DNA of 64,000 nt. It comes from GCA-2731375 sp964590195. Its GTDB lineage: Bacteria; Pseudomonadota; Alphaproteobacteria; GCA-2731375. The DNA lies in contig CAZPWJ010000014.1 of NCBI GenBank assembly GCA_964590195.1, forward strand, positions 1-64,000. Reading direction: 5' to 3'. A program made the translations under genes and the position numbers. The stretch's first letter is position 1; the number at the start of each line of letters is the position of its first letter. Of the stretch, positions 51,919 to 61,086 are shown one piece after another. Below the pieces are notes generated by a model, which saw only the letters and a program-made list of their open reading frames with translations, was not told the origin of the DNA and did no database searches.

Positions 51919-52485
51919 ATGGCTATATTGAAAATCGCCCGCATGGGCCATCCCGTCCTGCGCCAGCCCGCCGAAGAGGTCAGCGACCCGACGTCAGCGG
52001 AAATCCGCGCCCTGGCCAATGATATGCTGGAGACCATGATCGATGCGCCGGGCGTCGGGCTGGCGGCCCCGCAGGTGCACGTGCCCCTGCGCCTGGTGAT
52101 TTTCCGCGTGCCCCTGACGGAAGTCGAGAACATGGCCGGGGGCGAGGCACCCTTGACCGTATTGATCAATCCGGTTCTCGAACCTCTGGGCGAGGAAATG
52201 GAAGAGAATTGGGAGGGCTGCCTGTCCCTGCCGGGCCTGCGCGGTCTGGTGCCCCGCCACAGTCAATTGCGCTATCATGGCGTGGGGCTGGATGGGGAAA
52301 TCATCGACCGCACCGTGGATGGCTTTCATGCCCGCGTGGTGCAGCATGAATGCGACCACCTCGATGGTATCCTCTATCCACAGCGCATGCGCGATTTGAC
52401 CGGCCTGATTTTTGAGAGCGAGATGCGCCACGTCATCGCCGAAGCCCGCGCCAGGGAACAGGCCGAAACAAAGGCGGAAGACTGA
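51919..52485 (+). CDS. def: Peptide deformylase
   Basis: A 188-residue metallo-hydrolase removing the formyl group from new proteins. All three motifs are present: GVGLAAPQ (about residues 46-53), EGCLSLPG (about 99-106) with the metal Cys, and QHECDHLDG (about 144-152) with HExxH read as HECDH. It is not next to fmt in this window, and the following COQ9 gene overlaps its stop by one base (TGATG), so the two are translationally coupled. Confidence 0.93.
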   Translation: MAILKIARMGHPVLRQPAEEVSDPTSAEIRALANDMLETMIDAPGVGLAAPQVHVPLRLVIFRVPLTEVENMAGGEAPLTVLINPVLEPLGEEMEENWEGCLSLPGLRGLVPRHSQLRYHGVGLDGEIIDRTVDGFHARVVQHECDHLDGILYPQRMRDLTGLIFESEMRHVIAEARAREQAETKAED

Positions 52486-53168
52486 TGAACGATAAAAGCA
52501 GCGAAACCAGGGACGAAGCCCGACGGGCCATTTTGGATGGCGCCTTGCGCGCCGTGCCCTTTGATGGCTGGTCCATGGCCGCCGTGACCGCCGGCATAGA
52601 GGCTGCGGTCCGCGCCGGCATTGACCCGGTACAGGCGCGAGCGGCCTTTCCCGGCGGCGCGGCACAACTGCTGCGATTCTTCATGGCCGAAGCGGACCGC
52701 GAAATGGTGGCCCGGGCCGAAGCCCTTGGCCTGGCCGACGGCCCCGTGCGGGAGCGGATCAGCGGCATTGTGCGCCTGCGCCTGGAAAGCCTGGCGCCGC
52801 ATAAAGAGAGCATTCGCCGTGCCTTGACCCTGCAGCTGCTGCCGGGCCGCCGGCCGAGTGCCATGCGCGGTCTGTACCACACGGTTGACGCCATCTGGCG
52901 GGCCGCCGGCGACAGCAGTGTCGATTTTAATTTTTACAGCAAGCGGGCTTTGCTGGCGGCAGTCTATGGCAGCACGTTGCTGCACTGGCTGGACGACACA
53001 TCGGATGATTGCACCGAGACATGGGAATTCCTGGACCGCCGTATCGCCAATACTCTGCGCATCGGCAAGATCAGGCGCCGGACCGAGAAACTTCTGTACT
53101 GCATCCCCTCGCCCCTGCCCACCCTAGCGCGGCTGCGTTATGGGCCAAGCGCCCGGCAGGAAGCATAG
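52485..53168 (+). CDS. COQ9 family ubiquinone-biosynthesis protein
   Basis: A 227-residue helical protein of the COQ9/TetR-like fold. ARRAILDGALRAVPFDGWSMAAVTAGIEAAVRAG is the N-terminal signature, and the C-terminal helix near WDDTSDDCTETWEFLDRRIANTLRIGK supplies the lipid-binding end. Yeast and human COQ9 bind ubiquinone intermediates and assist the hydroxylase COQ7; alphaproteobacterial homologues are assumed similar. It overlaps def by one base. COQ9-type genes occur almost only in alphaproteobacteria and mitochondria-bearing lineages, which supports the taxonomic inference. It converges with the lipoprotein gene, 32 bases apart. Confidence 0.9.
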   Translation: MNDKSSETRDEARRAILDGALRAVPFDGWSMAAVTAGIEAAVRAGIDPVQARAAFPGGAAQLLRFFMAEADREMVARAEALGLADGPVRERISGIVRLRLESLAPHKESIRRALTLQLLPGRRPSAMRGLYHTVDAIWRAAGDSSVDFNFYSKRALLAAVYGSTLLHWLDDTSDDCTETWEFLDRRIANTLRIGKIRRRTEKLLYCIPSPLPTLARLRYGPSARQEA

Positions 53169-53200
53169 AACGCCAATATTGCGATTAGCCGCGGCTTGCT

Positions 53201-53839
53201 CTAGTTGTCGGGCGTCTTCAGGGTCCATTCCACGGTATGACGCAGGACCTTGCCCAAGGCCCGGTCGAACGCCTTGATGACCTGCCGCATCTCGGTGCCT
53301 TCCGACTTGATGGCCGCTTCAAAGGTTTTCGAGGCGATGATTGCGCGCTGGGGCAGTTTCACCAACTTGGCATTCAGGCGCACCCGCGCGGTGGGGGCAT
53401 CACCGGCTTTGAAATATTCCGCCTGAAATTCACGCATCTCGGTCTTTAGATTGTAGTCGGAACGCAGGCCAATGGCCTTGCGGCCCACGGCGACAATGGC
53501 GCCGCTGTTTTCGAAGCTTTCCACCAGCAGGGTCTGTAACATGCGCGGGGCCCGTTCCGTCCAGCGGGCGCGGGCGAAATATTTCAATTCCGTGGCCGAG
53601 GCGCGCAAGGCGATGCGGTCAACGTTGAGGCCGCCGGAGGCGACCGGTTCCTCCACCACCAACTGCCATTTAACCTGGGGCAGGCCTCCAGCGAAGGTGC
53701 TCTTAGGTGTCAGGGTATAAAGGTTCGGCGGTGGGCCACCCAGCGATGGCAACAGGCCATCGCAACCCAGCAGGCCAAATGCAGCCGACGTCAGGCAAAT
53801 CCACGCCAGGCATTTTTTTCTAAGATCTGTCATCGTCAT
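53201..53839 (-). CDS. ABC-type transport auxiliary lipoprotein (PqiC/MCE-associated)
   Basis: A 212-residue lipoprotein. The signal ends in the lipobox LLGC (Cys near residue 26), and PPNLYTLTPKSTFAGG then VEEPVASGGLNVDRIALR and LRHTVEW match the PF03886 family. It would be anchored in the outer membrane and hand phospholipid or other hydrophobic substrate to or from the MCE protein in the periplasm. Its start overlaps the end of the MCE gene by 4 bases, completing the mlaE-mlaF-mlaD-lipoprotein operon. Confidence 0.87.
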   Translation of the reverse strand: MTMTDLRKKCLAWICLTSAAFGLLGCDGLLPSLGGPPPNLYTLTPKSTFAGGLPQVKWQLVVEEPVASGGLNVDRIALRASATELKYFARARWTERAPRMLQTLLVESFENSGAIVAVGRKAIGLRSDYNLKTEMREFQAEYFKAGDAPTARVRLNAKLVKLPQRAIIASKTFEAAIKSEGTEMRQVIKAFDRALGKVLRHTVEWTLKTPDN

Positions 53840-54825
53840 TGTTCCGCCTCGAATCCGCCACCTTGGTCACCAAAAAGAAATTGCGCCGGGTCGCTTTGCA
53901 GGTCCTCGATCAACAGGGTCGCGGAGGCGATCAACACCCGCGCCTCTTCCAGGAACCGGGTCAGTTCCAGCAAGCCATCGTTGGAGAAAGCCGACAACCC
54001 CTCGCGGTTTTCCGCCACCAGGGTATTGAATTCCTTGCCCACGGCCTCGAACTCTTTCGAGGCGGCGCTGATATCCAGGAATGTCTGGCGCAACTCCTGC
54101 TCCATCAAACCATCCGCCGTGCTCAGGGTGCCCCGGGCTACCGACAGGGTGGCGTCGGCGCCATCGATCAGGCTGCTCAACCGGCCCATCAACTTGTTGG
54201 TCTTGCCGGCGATTTGTTCCAGATCAACGAGCAACCGCTCCACCTCCGGTCCGCGCTTGGCCAGACGGCCGCTCAGATCATCCACATTGGACAGAATGTT
54301 TGCAAAGGTCTCGCGGTTATCCTCGTTGACCAGCTTGGTCACTCCGTCAATCAGGACAATGGCCCGGTTGATCAATTCCGGCGCGCCGGCAAAAAAGGCC
54401 TGGATCGCCGAACGCTCCGATTGCAATCGCGGCAAGGCGCCGGTCGGCCCGAACCTTGGCGGTCCCGCCGCCGCCGTACCGCCGCGCAGCTGGATGAAGG
54501 CAACGCCGGTGATGCCCTGCAATTCAAGTTTCGCCACGGTATCGGCACGGACCGGCGTATCGCGCGCCACTTCCAAAGTGACGAGAACCTTTGAAGGGTC
54601 CTCCCTGGCGATTTCAATGGCCGTCACGACGCCAACGGGAATACCGTTGTAACGCACGTCGCCACCCAGCGACAGGCCCGAAACCGCTTCCTCGAAAGCG
54701 ACCTGGTAGTAGGCGAATTCCTGATCTATTTCGATCTTCGCCAGCCACAAGACAAAGCCGAACAAGCCAAGAACCACGATCAGTACGAATGATCCGATCA
54801 CCACATGATTGGCCCGTGTTTCCAT
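53836..54825 (-). CDS. mlaD: MCE-domain substrate-binding protein (MlaD-type)
   Basis: A 329-residue protein anchored by one N-terminal transmembrane segment (HVVIGSFVLIVVLGLFGFVLW, residues 6-26), followed by an MCE domain (YYQVAFEEAVSGLSLGGDVRYNGIPVG, about 38-64) and a long helical region (about 150-315). It is far longer than E. coli MlaD (183 residues), resembling the extended alphaproteobacterial/plant TGD2 type. It probably forms a periplasmic hexamer carrying lipids to the ABC complex. The frame opens at 54912, inside the ATPase gene; ATG 54825 gives the family N-terminus. Confidence 0.9.
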   Translation of the reverse strand: METRANHVVIGSFVLIVVLGLFGFVLWLAKIEIDQEFAYYQVAFEEAVSGLSLGGDVRYNGIPVGVVTAIEIAREDPSKVLVTLEVARDTPVRADTVAKLELQGITGVAFIQLRGGTAAAGPPRFGPTGALPRLQSERSAIQAFFAGAPELINRAIVLIDGVTKLVNEDNRETFANILSNVDDLSGRLAKRGPEVERLLVDLEQIAGKTNKLMGRLSSLIDGADATLSVARGTLSTADGLMEQELRQTFLDISAASKEFEAVGKEFNTLVAENREGLSAFSNDGLLELTRFLEEARVLIASATLLIEDLQSDPAQFLFGDQGGGFEAEQ

Positions 54826-54827
54826 TT

Positions 54828-55619
54828 TTAGGTGCTCACCTCTTCCAACAGCTCGTCTTTTTGGGGCTGTGCCGCGCGGGCCCTGGGGCCATGAAAATAT
54901 TCCTGCAACCAAGGGTGTTCGTGGCGCAACATATCAGCCATGGGCCCGACCACCAAAACACGCTTCTCGGCCAATACCGCGATGCGGTCACAGATGGCAT
55001 GCAGGCTGTCCAGATCATGGGTTACCATGAACACCGTCAGGCCCAGATTGACCTGCAGGCGCCGGATCAATTGATCAAAGTTCGCCGCCCCGATGGGATC
55101 GAGTCCGGCGGTCGGCTCGTCAAGGAAAATCAAATCCGGATCCAGGGCCAGACTGCGGGCCAGGCCGGCCCGCTTGCGCATGCCGCCGGACAATTCCGAA
55201 GGGTATTTCGATCCCGCCTCGGGCGGCAGGCCGACCATGGCGATCTTCAGGGCGGCGATTTCGTCACGCAGCCGCGCCGGCATGCCAAGATGCTCTTTCA
55301 TGGGCACCTCGATATTCTGCGCCACGGTCAAGGATGAGAACAAGGCCCCGTCCTGGAACAGCACGCCCCAACGCTGTTCCACCGCCAGGCGTTCTTCCGG
55401 CGTGATCCCGGCCAAATCCCGGCCGAACACCTCGATGCGGCCGGCGGCGGGGCGGTTAAGGCCGATGATGGTCCGCAACAGCACCGATTTACCCGTGCCC
55501 GAGCCGCCGACGATGCCCAGAATCTCGCCCCGGCGCACCTCCAGATCCAGGCCGTCGTGAATAACCTGATCGCCGAATTGGGTTCTAAGGCCCTCCACGC
55601 GGATAATGGCATCATCCAT
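54828..55619 (-). CDS. mlaF: ABC transporter ATP-binding protein (MlaF-type)
   Basis: A 263-residue ATPase. Walker A is GGSGTGKS (about residues 39-46), signature LSGGMRKRAGLARSLAL (about 147-163), Walker B LIFLDEPTAGLDP (about 167-179) and the H-loop MVTHDLDS. It powers the Mla-type lipid transport system. It begins 3 bases before the end of the permease gene spacing (stop at 55623) and is followed immediately by the MCE gene, so all are co-transcribed. Confidence 0.93.
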   Translation of the reverse strand: MDDAIIRVEGLRTQFGDQVIHDGLDLEVRRGEILGIVGGSGTGKSVLLRTIIGLNRPAAGRIEVFGRDLAGITPEERLAVEQRWGVLFQDGALFSSLTVAQNIEVPMKEHLGMPARLRDEIAALKIAMVGLPPEAGSKYPSELSGGMRKRAGLARSLALDPDLIFLDEPTAGLDPIGAANFDQLIRRLQVNLGLTVFMVTHDLDSLHAICDRIAVLAEKRVLVVGPMADMLRHEHPWLQEYFHGPRARAAQPQKDELLEEVST

Positions 55620-55622
55620 GTT

Positions 55623-56753
55623 CTAGACCCCCACGGCGGCGAAGAAGATCGAGAACATGGCATCAACCACGATCACCAGGAAGATACCGGTGACAACCGA
55701 ACGGGTGGTCTGCTGGCCGACGCTTTCGGCGCTTCGGGTGACCCGCAAACCCTCCAGACAGCCGACCATGGCGATCAGAAAGGCAAAAAACGGCGCCTTG
55801 ATGATGCCGACCCAGAACGACCAGAGCGAAACCGCGTCCTGCAGCCGCTCGAGATACAGGCCAGGCGATATATCCAGAGCCGCCCAGCACATCAGCATAC
55901 CGCCGAACAGGCCCAGCATGTCGGCGAAGAAAGCCAGCAAGGGCAGCGTGATGACCAGGGCCAGAACCCTGGGCAGGACCAGCACCTCCATGGGGTCGAG
56001 GCCCAGGGTGCGCATGGCGTCCACTTCCTCGTTCACCACCATGGAGCCGATCTCAGCCGTGAAGGCGCTACCCGAACGGCCGGCGACAACGATGGCGGTC
56101 AACAGAATGGCGATCTCGCGCAGTACCGAGACGGCGATCAGGTTGACCACGAAAATCTCGGCGCCGAAGCGTTGCAATTGCGTCGCGCCTTGGTAGGCCA
56201 GCACCACGCCGATCAAAAAGGAAATCAGGCCGACGATGGGCAGGGCGTTAAAGCCGACCTTTTCCATATGATAGACCAGGGACACCAGACGCAGGCGACT
56301 GGGGTGGCGCAGGCTGCGTGCCAGGCTGACCAGCAACAGACCCAGAAACGCCACCTGCTCCTTTGCCTCGACACCGACATCGATGGCGCCTCGGCCCACC
56401 CGCTCCAGCACGGCCAACAGGGCGGCTGGCCGCGGCGGTTCAATCTCGGCCGGCTGATCGTTGGCGGCCACCTGTTCCAGCATGGTCTGATAGGCCGGCG
56501 TCAGGCCGCTGAAATCAGCCCGGCCGCCGCCCATCCGGAAGCTCTTCAGGGTGCGGTACAACAACCAGGCCCCGGCGGTATCCAGGCGTTCAACCTCGCC
56601 CAGGTCGAGCACCACCGGCATATTGTCCGCTGGCGCGAGCCCCTGCAGTTGAAGGTCCAGCCGCGTCACATTGCGGGCATCCCAATGGCCTCCGGCCTGC
56701 AACAGCATCGTGCCGCCCTCGCCTGCCGCTGTTTTCAGCCATCCTTCGGCCAT
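55623..56753 (-). CDS. mlaE: MlaE-type ABC permease with N-terminal STAS domain
   Basis: A 376-residue fusion. Residues about 15-100 form a STAS domain (DVARNVTRLDLQLQG region, VVLDLGEVERLDTAGAWLLYRTLKSF), which in enteric bacteria is the separate protein MlaB. The remainder is the MlaE permease with five or six membrane segments (LVYHMEKVGFNALPIVGLISFLIG, RSGSAFTAEIGSMVVNEEVDAM). The Gly-rich TAEIGSM stretch is the family hallmark. It forms the inner-membrane core of the lipid transporter. The frame opens at 56909; ATG 56753 has GAGG upstream and gives the expected length. Confidence 0.91.
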   Translation of the reverse strand: MAEGWLKTAAGEGGTMLLQAGGHWDARNVTRLDLQLQGLAPADNMPVVLDLGEVERLDTAGAWLLYRTLKSFRMGGGRADFSGLTPAYQTMLEQVAANDQPAEIEPPRPAALLAVLERVGRGAIDVGVEAKEQVAFLGLLLVSLARSLRHPSRLRLVSLVYHMEKVGFNALPIVGLISFLIGVVLAYQGATQLQRFGAEIFVVNLIAVSVLREIAILLTAIVVAGRSGSAFTAEIGSMVVNEEVDAMRTLGLDPMEVLVLPRVLALVITLPLLAFFADMLGLFGGMLMCWAALDISPGLYLERLQDAVSLWSFWVGIIKAPFFAFLIAMVGCLEGLRVTRSAESVGQQTTRSVVTGIFLVIVVDAMFSIFFAAVGV

Positions 56754-56856
56754 GCGCCTCAAATTCCTATTTCTCTGCACGCCAACGTGGCATGGCACGG
56801 GGTTATCAGGCAAGATGGGCGGCAGGAAAAAAATGTCCACAACACCCGGAGCCGAG

Positions 56857-57651
56857 ATGCCTAAATTCGCCGCCAATCTGACCGTTCTTTTTACCGAAAT
56901 GCCGGACAAGGAACGCTATGCCGCCGCCGCCAAGGCCGGCTTCAAGGGCGTGGAAAGCCTGTTTCCCTACGTCCACGGCGCGGCTGACTTGAAGGACTGG
57001 CTGGGCGCGAACGGTCTGGAAATGGTCTTGATCAATGCGCCCGCCGGCGATTGGAGCAACGGCGAGAGGGGCCTGACCTGCCTGCCTGACCGCAAAACGG
57101 AATTCCGCGACGGCATCGGCCAGGCCATCGAGTATGCCCTGGCCCTTGGCTGCCCAAGGATCCATGCCGTTGCCGGCCTGGCGCCCGAGGGCGGCCCGGC
57201 CCGCACTGCTTATGAAGATACCTATAGAGAGAACCTGGCCTGGGCGGCGGATCAACTGGCACCGCACGGCCTGGACCTGATGATGGAGCCCATTAACGGC
57301 AAACGCGATGTGCCGGGCATGTTCCTGCAAACCACCAGCCAGGCCAGAGGCATCATGGCCGAGCTGGGACGGCCAAACCTGCGCCTGCAGTTCGACGTCT
57401 ATCATGTGCAGATCATGGAGGGCGATCTGGTGCACCGATTCGAGGACTGCCTGCCCGATATCGGCCATGTGCAAATCGCCAATCCGCCTGACCGGCGGGA
57501 GCCGGACGAGGGCGAGATCAATTTTCCCTATCTGTTCAACGCCATTGATGCGGCCGGCTACGACGGCTGGATCGGCTGCGAATATAATCCCCGCGCCGGC
57601 ACCGCCGCCGGCCTCGGATGGGGCGCGGACCATGGCCTGACAACGGGCTAG
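56857..57651 (+). CDS. Hydroxypyruvate isomerase-like TIM-barrel protein
   Basis: A 264-residue xylose-isomerase-like barrel. MPKFAANLTVLFTEMP, GVESLFPY (about residues 33-40) and EPINGKRDVPGMFL (about 147-160) match hydroxypyruvate isomerase Hyi and OtnI; catalytic Glu residues would be E147 and the Glu in GCEYNP (about 240). It would interconvert hydroxypyruvate and tartronate semialdehyde or isomerise a related 2-oxo sugar acid. The start at 56857 follows GGAG; an ATG at 56833 preceded by AGGA is a real alternative adding 8 residues. It is divergent from the mla operon. Confidence 0.87.
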   Translation: MPKFAANLTVLFTEMPDKERYAAAAKAGFKGVESLFPYVHGAADLKDWLGANGLEMVLINAPAGDWSNGERGLTCLPDRKTEFRDGIGQAIEYALALGCPRIHAVAGLAPEGGPARTAYEDTYRENLAWAADQLAPHGLDLMMEPINGKRDVPGMFLQTTSQARGIMAELGRPNLRLQFDVYHVQIMEGDLVHRFEDCLPDIGHVQIANPPDRREPDEGEINFPYLFNAIDAAGYDGWIGCEYNPRAGTAAGLGWGADHGLTTG

Positions 57652-57685
57652 TGTTCTGAGCCAGTCCCCAAACCAGATACTGCTA

Positions 57686-58276
57686 TTGCTGCCTTCCCTT
57701 GGCGCGGCGCTATTGTTTCTGTTGAGCCGGCACCGGGCGCCCTATCCCGGCAGCCCATTGATCAAGGCATCGGCTTGCGCGCTGTTGGCGGTGCTGGCTA
57801 TTCCCGCCGCGCCCCTGCTGGCCCTGGCGTTGGCTCTCTCGGCATTGGGTGATTGGTTCCTGGCCTTGCGCCATGAGCGGCATTTTCTGCATGGCCTGAT
57901 CGCTTTTTTGTTGGCGCACCTTGTCTATACGGCGATCTTCGCCCAGGCCTGGGGCCCATCTGCGGCCGGCTTTTGTGGCGCGGGGGCGGTAATGCTGGCG
58001 GGAATCGCCTTGGCGGCCTGGCTTTATCCCAGCCTGGGCAAAATGCGGCGTCCGGTACTTGTTTATACATTTGTCATCGTTGGCATGGCTGTCATGGCCA
58101 TGCTGACGGATTATTCCGCCGGTTTGCTGGTGCCGGGCGCACTGTTGTTTATGTTTTCCGACAGCTGTATCGCCATCCGCCGGTTCAAATTCGACTTCCC
58201 ATTCAGCGGCGAACTGACCTGGGCAACATACTATGGCGGCCAATCTCTAATGTTTCTCGCGGTCATGAACGGCTAA
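57686..58276 (+). CDS. YhhN family membrane protein (lysoplasmalogenase-like)
   Basis: A protein of about 196 residues with seven or eight hydrophobic helices. SALGDWFLALRHERHFLHGLIAFLLAHLVY and LLVPGALLFMFSDSCIAIRRF carry the Asp residues of the YhhN/TMEM86 family, which hydrolyses lysoplasmalogen. No ATG is available between the preceding stop and the first helix; the TTG at 57686 is the listed start, but CTG 57656 or 57680 would also fit in frame, so the true N-terminus is unresolved. It follows the isomerase gene closely and may be co-transcribed. Confidence 0.8.
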   Translation: MLPSLGAALLFLLSRHRAPYPGSPLIKASACALLAVLAIPAAPLLALALALSALGDWFLALRHERHFLHGLIAFLLAHLVYTAIFAQAWGPSAAGFCGAGAVMLAGIALAAWLYPSLGKMRRPVLVYTFVIVGMAVMAMLTDYSAGLLVPGALLFMFSDSCIAIRRFKFDFPFSGELTWATYYGGQSLMFLAVMNG

Positions 58277-58340
58277 TTTCCATACCTCAAGGCCCGATTC
58301 CAGGCCTATCTGAAAAAAATCATACAATTTCCTGAATTTA

Positions 58341-58374
58341 GACGTTGACGTAACGTCCTTAACAACATTGTAAT
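58341..58374 (+). promoter_or_regulatory. Promoter and overlapping palindrome of the TRAP operon
   Basis: TTGACG (58345-58350), an 18-base spacer and TGTAAT (58369-58374) form a good sigma-70-type promoter. An interrupted palindrome GACGTT-GACGT-AACGTC (58341-58357) covers the -35 box, where a repressor could block polymerase. The regulator is not in the window. Confidence 0.55.
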
Positions 58375-58415
58375 GGCGGCGACTTCAACCTACGGAAATG
58401 TTCAGGGAGGCTATC

Positions 58416-59474
58416 GTGGGACTTAAAGGACTACTGAAACTATCTACGGCTGCCGTGGTGTCATTGACACTGGTGGCTGGCGCTTCTTCATCCGCCAATG
58501 CGGTTGGGAAGGTAAAATGGAAAATGCAAAGCGCGTTCGGCTCCAAATTGTCGATTATCGGCGAAGTGGCGCGGCGTTATCAGGACATCATCAAGGATAT
58601 GTCTGGCGGCGCGATGAAGATTAAATTCTTCGAGCCTGGTTCCTTGGTGCCGACCCTGCAGGGTTGGGACGCGGTCAAGGCCGGTTCGATTGACGCCATG
58701 TGGGGCACGGCCGGCTACCATGTTGGCAAATACCCCGCACTTTCGTTCTACACCGCGGTGCCTTTCGGGCCTCGTGGCGGCGAATTCCTCGCCTGGCTGG
58801 AATATGGCGGCGGCGATCAGATCTATGACGAACTCTATCACGAGAATGGCGTGCATGGTTTGCATTGCGCCCTTATCGCGCCAGAGACGTCGGGCTGGTT
58901 CCGCAAGCGGTACAACTCCATTGCCGAACTGAAGGGCCTGAAAATGCGCTTCTTCGGTCTGGGCGCGGTCGTGATGACCAAGCTTGGCATCTCCACCCAG
59001 CTGCTGGCCGGCGCGGACATTTATCCCGCTCTGGAACGTGGCGTGATCGACGCGACGGAATTCTCCATGCCTTCGATCGATTATGACCTTGGCTTCTATC
59101 AAATCGCCAAGTTCAACTACTTCCCCGGCTGGCATCAGCAATCGTCGGTTGGCGAACTGTTGATGAACAAAAAGGGCTGGGACGGTCTGGACAAGCAGCA
59201 GCAGGCGATTATCAAAACCGGTTGCGGCGATTCCATCACCTGGTCGAACACCCGTTCGGAAGCCAAGCAGTTTGAAGCCATGGCCAAGTTGAAAGCCAAG
59301 GGCGTGACCTCCGTACGTTGGTCCGATGCCGATCTGGCCATCTTGAAGAAGGCTTGGGACGAAGTGGTGGTCGAAGAATCCGCCAAGGATCCCCTGTTCA
59401 AGAAAGTGCACGCCAGCTATTCCGCTTTCCGTGCCAAATACAAGATCTGGAAAGATCACGGCTATCTGAACTAA
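58416..59474 (+). CDS. dctP: TRAP transporter substrate-binding protein (DctP family, TakP/FcbT1-like)
   Basis: A 352-residue periplasmic receptor. The signal peptide (LSTAAVVSLTLVAGASSSANA) precedes the mature VGKVKWKMQS. MRFFGLGAVVMTKLGIS, ADIYPALERGVIDATEFSMPSIDYD and GFYQIAKFNYFPGWHQ match the 2-oxoacid/mannitol-chloroaromatic TRAP receptors (COG4663), including the conserved Arg before FFGLG. The track start ATG 58398 has poor context; GTG 58416 is preceded by AGGGAGG at 5 bases and is preferred. The ligand is probably an organic anion. It is first of the operon dctP-dctM-dctQ. Confidence 0.9.
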   Translation: MGLKGLLKLSTAAVVSLTLVAGASSSANAVGKVKWKMQSAFGSKLSIIGEVARRYQDIIKDMSGGAMKIKFFEPGSLVPTLQGWDAVKAGSIDAMWGTAGYHVGKYPALSFYTAVPFGPRGGEFLAWLEYGGGDQIYDELYHENGVHGLHCALIAPETSGWFRKRYNSIAELKGLKMRFFGLGAVVMTKLGISTQLLAGADIYPALERGVIDATEFSMPSIDYDLGFYQIAKFNYFPGWHQQSSVGELLMNKKGWDGLDKQQQAIIKTGCGDSITWSNTRSEAKQFEAMAKLKAKGVTSVRWSDADLAILKKAWDEVVVEESAKDPLFKKVHASYSAFRAKYKIWKDHGYLN

Positions 59475-59514
59475 GACACGGACTTGACCATATAGGGTCA
59501 AGACTGCAATAAAG

Positions 59515-59541
59515 CTGGGCCCCGGTTTTTCCGGGGCCCAG
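59515..59541 (+). other. Intercistronic hairpin between dctP and dctM
   Basis: CTGGGCCCCGG (59515-59525) pairs perfectly with CCGGGGCCCAG (59531-59541) around TTTTT. There is no T-tract after it, so it is unlikely to stop all transcription. It lies 41 bases after the dctP stop in a 229-base spacer; such hairpins stabilise the upstream mRNA so that the receptor is made in excess of the permease. Confidence 0.75.
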
Positions 59542-59703
59542 TGATATTGACGACCCGAATTTGACGACCAAGACGGACGACCACAAATAAGAATCACGCC
59601 GCGTATATTCGTTTAGAGAATTGCATCAATCTGACGTTTGACGGCAACAATCCCGATAGACACAAATGTAACCGGCACGATGCGCCGGGACGGAAATCAA
59701 ACC

Positions 59704-61071
59704 ATGGAATTTATCTCTGAGTATCTTCCGATCTTTATGTTTTTGAGCCTGGCGGGGCTGCTGTTCACTGGTTATCCGGTGGCCTTCATCCTCGGCGGCC
59801 TTGCGATTGCCTTCGGCTTGATCGGCCATGGCCTCGATATGTTTAAACTTATCGAGTATTTCAATTTCATGCCGCGCATCTGGGGCATGGCGGCGGAAAA
59901 CTTGGTTCTGGTAGCCGTGCCAACGTTCGTTTTCATGGGCACCATGATGGAACGAAGCGGCATAGCCAACGAGATGCTGTACTGCTGTCAGGTGCTGTTG
60001 CGCCGGGTGCCGGGCGCCCTCGCCCTGGCCGTGACCGTGATGGGCACGATCCTTGCGGCAATGACCGGCATTATTGGCGCCTCGGTGACCATGATGACCG
60101 CCTTGGCCCTGCCGGTGATGCTGCGTCAAGGTTACCATCAGACCCTTGCCACCGGCGTTATAGCGGCCTCGGGCACCTTGGGTATTTTGATCCCGCCCTC
60201 GATCATGTTGATCATCATGGCCGATCTGCTGTCAATTTCCGTCGGCACCCTGTTCATGTCGGCGATTATTCCCGGCTTGGTACTGGCAGCCATGTATCTG
60301 GTCTTCGTGACAACCTGGGCCACTGTTAAGCCAAATATCGCACCGCCCCTGCCGCCCGAGCTGCTGCACGTGCCGTCGAATGAATTGGGCCCGCTTTTGG
60401 TTCGGGGCTTTTTCCCGCCGGTCTTTTTGATCGCCTTCATTAAAGGTTCGATCCTGTTGGGCTGGGCAACACCTTCGGAAGCGGGTGCCGTTGGCGCCTT
60501 TGGCGCCATGGTTATCGCCGTCTTCAAGGGCACCTTGAAATGGGACGTGGTGAAGGGCGTTTGCCAATCTTCCGGCCTGACCATCGCGATGATCTTCTTC
60601 ATCGTCATGTCGGCCACCTGCTTCGCTTACGTCTTCCGCTCCCTGGGCGGCGATGACGTGGTCGAGGAATTGATCCTGGAAGCCGGCCTTGGTTCCTGGG
60701 GCCTGTTGTTCCTGATCATGGCGATCGTCTTCTTCCTGGGCTTCTTCCTGGATTGGGTCGAGATCACCTTGATCGTGCTGCCGGTGTTCGCACCGCTGGT
60801 CGCCGGGTTGGACTTCTCCGGTCACGTGGCCGATGAGGCGGTGGTTTACTGGTTCACGGTTCTGGTCGCCATCAACCTCCAGACATCGTTCCTGACCCCA
60901 CCATTTGGCTTCGCCCTGTTCTATATGAAGGGCATCGCGCCAAAGGAAGTGGATATCAAGAACATCTACCTGGGCATTATACCGTTCGTGCTCATCCAAG
61001 TGCTTGGCGTTATCCTGGTGTTGATCTGGCCTAAGATCGCGCTGTGGCTGCCTGGCATAGTGTACGCTTAG
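59704..61071 (+). CDS. dctM: TRAP transporter large permease (DctM family)
   Basis: A 455-residue integral membrane protein with about 12 helices. FTGYPVAFILGGLAIAFGL, PTFVFMGTMMERSG (about residues 77-90), ASGTLGILIPPSIMLII (about 157-173) and LQTSFLTPPFGFALFYMKG (about 396-414) match the DctM family. It provides the Na+-coupled transport path. The frame opens earlier at 59638, but ATG 59704 (MEFISEYLP) gives the family N-terminus. It precedes the small permease, the reverse of the more usual Q-M order. Confidence 0.91.
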   Translation: MEFISEYLPIFMFLSLAGLLFTGYPVAFILGGLAIAFGLIGHGLDMFKLIEYFNFMPRIWGMAAENLVLVAVPTFVFMGTMMERSGIANEMLYCCQVLLRRVPGALALAVTVMGTILAAMTGIIGASVTMMTALALPVMLRQGYHQTLATGVIAASGTLGILIPPSIMLIIMADLLSISVGTLFMSAIIPGLVLAAMYLVFVTTWATVKPNIAPPLPPELLHVPSNELGPLLVRGFFPPVFLIAFIKGSILLGWATPSEAGAVGAFGAMVIAVFKGTLKWDVVKGVCQSSGLTIAMIFFIVMSATCFAYVFRSLGGDDVVEELILEAGLGSWGLLFLIMAIVFFLGFFLDWVEITLIVLPVFAPLVAGLDFSGHVADEAVVYWFTVLVAINLQTSFLTPPFGFALFYMKGIAPKEVDIKNIYLGIIPFVLIQVLGVILVLIWPKIALWLPGIVYA

Positions 61072-61086
61072 ATTGGAGGCGAAGTG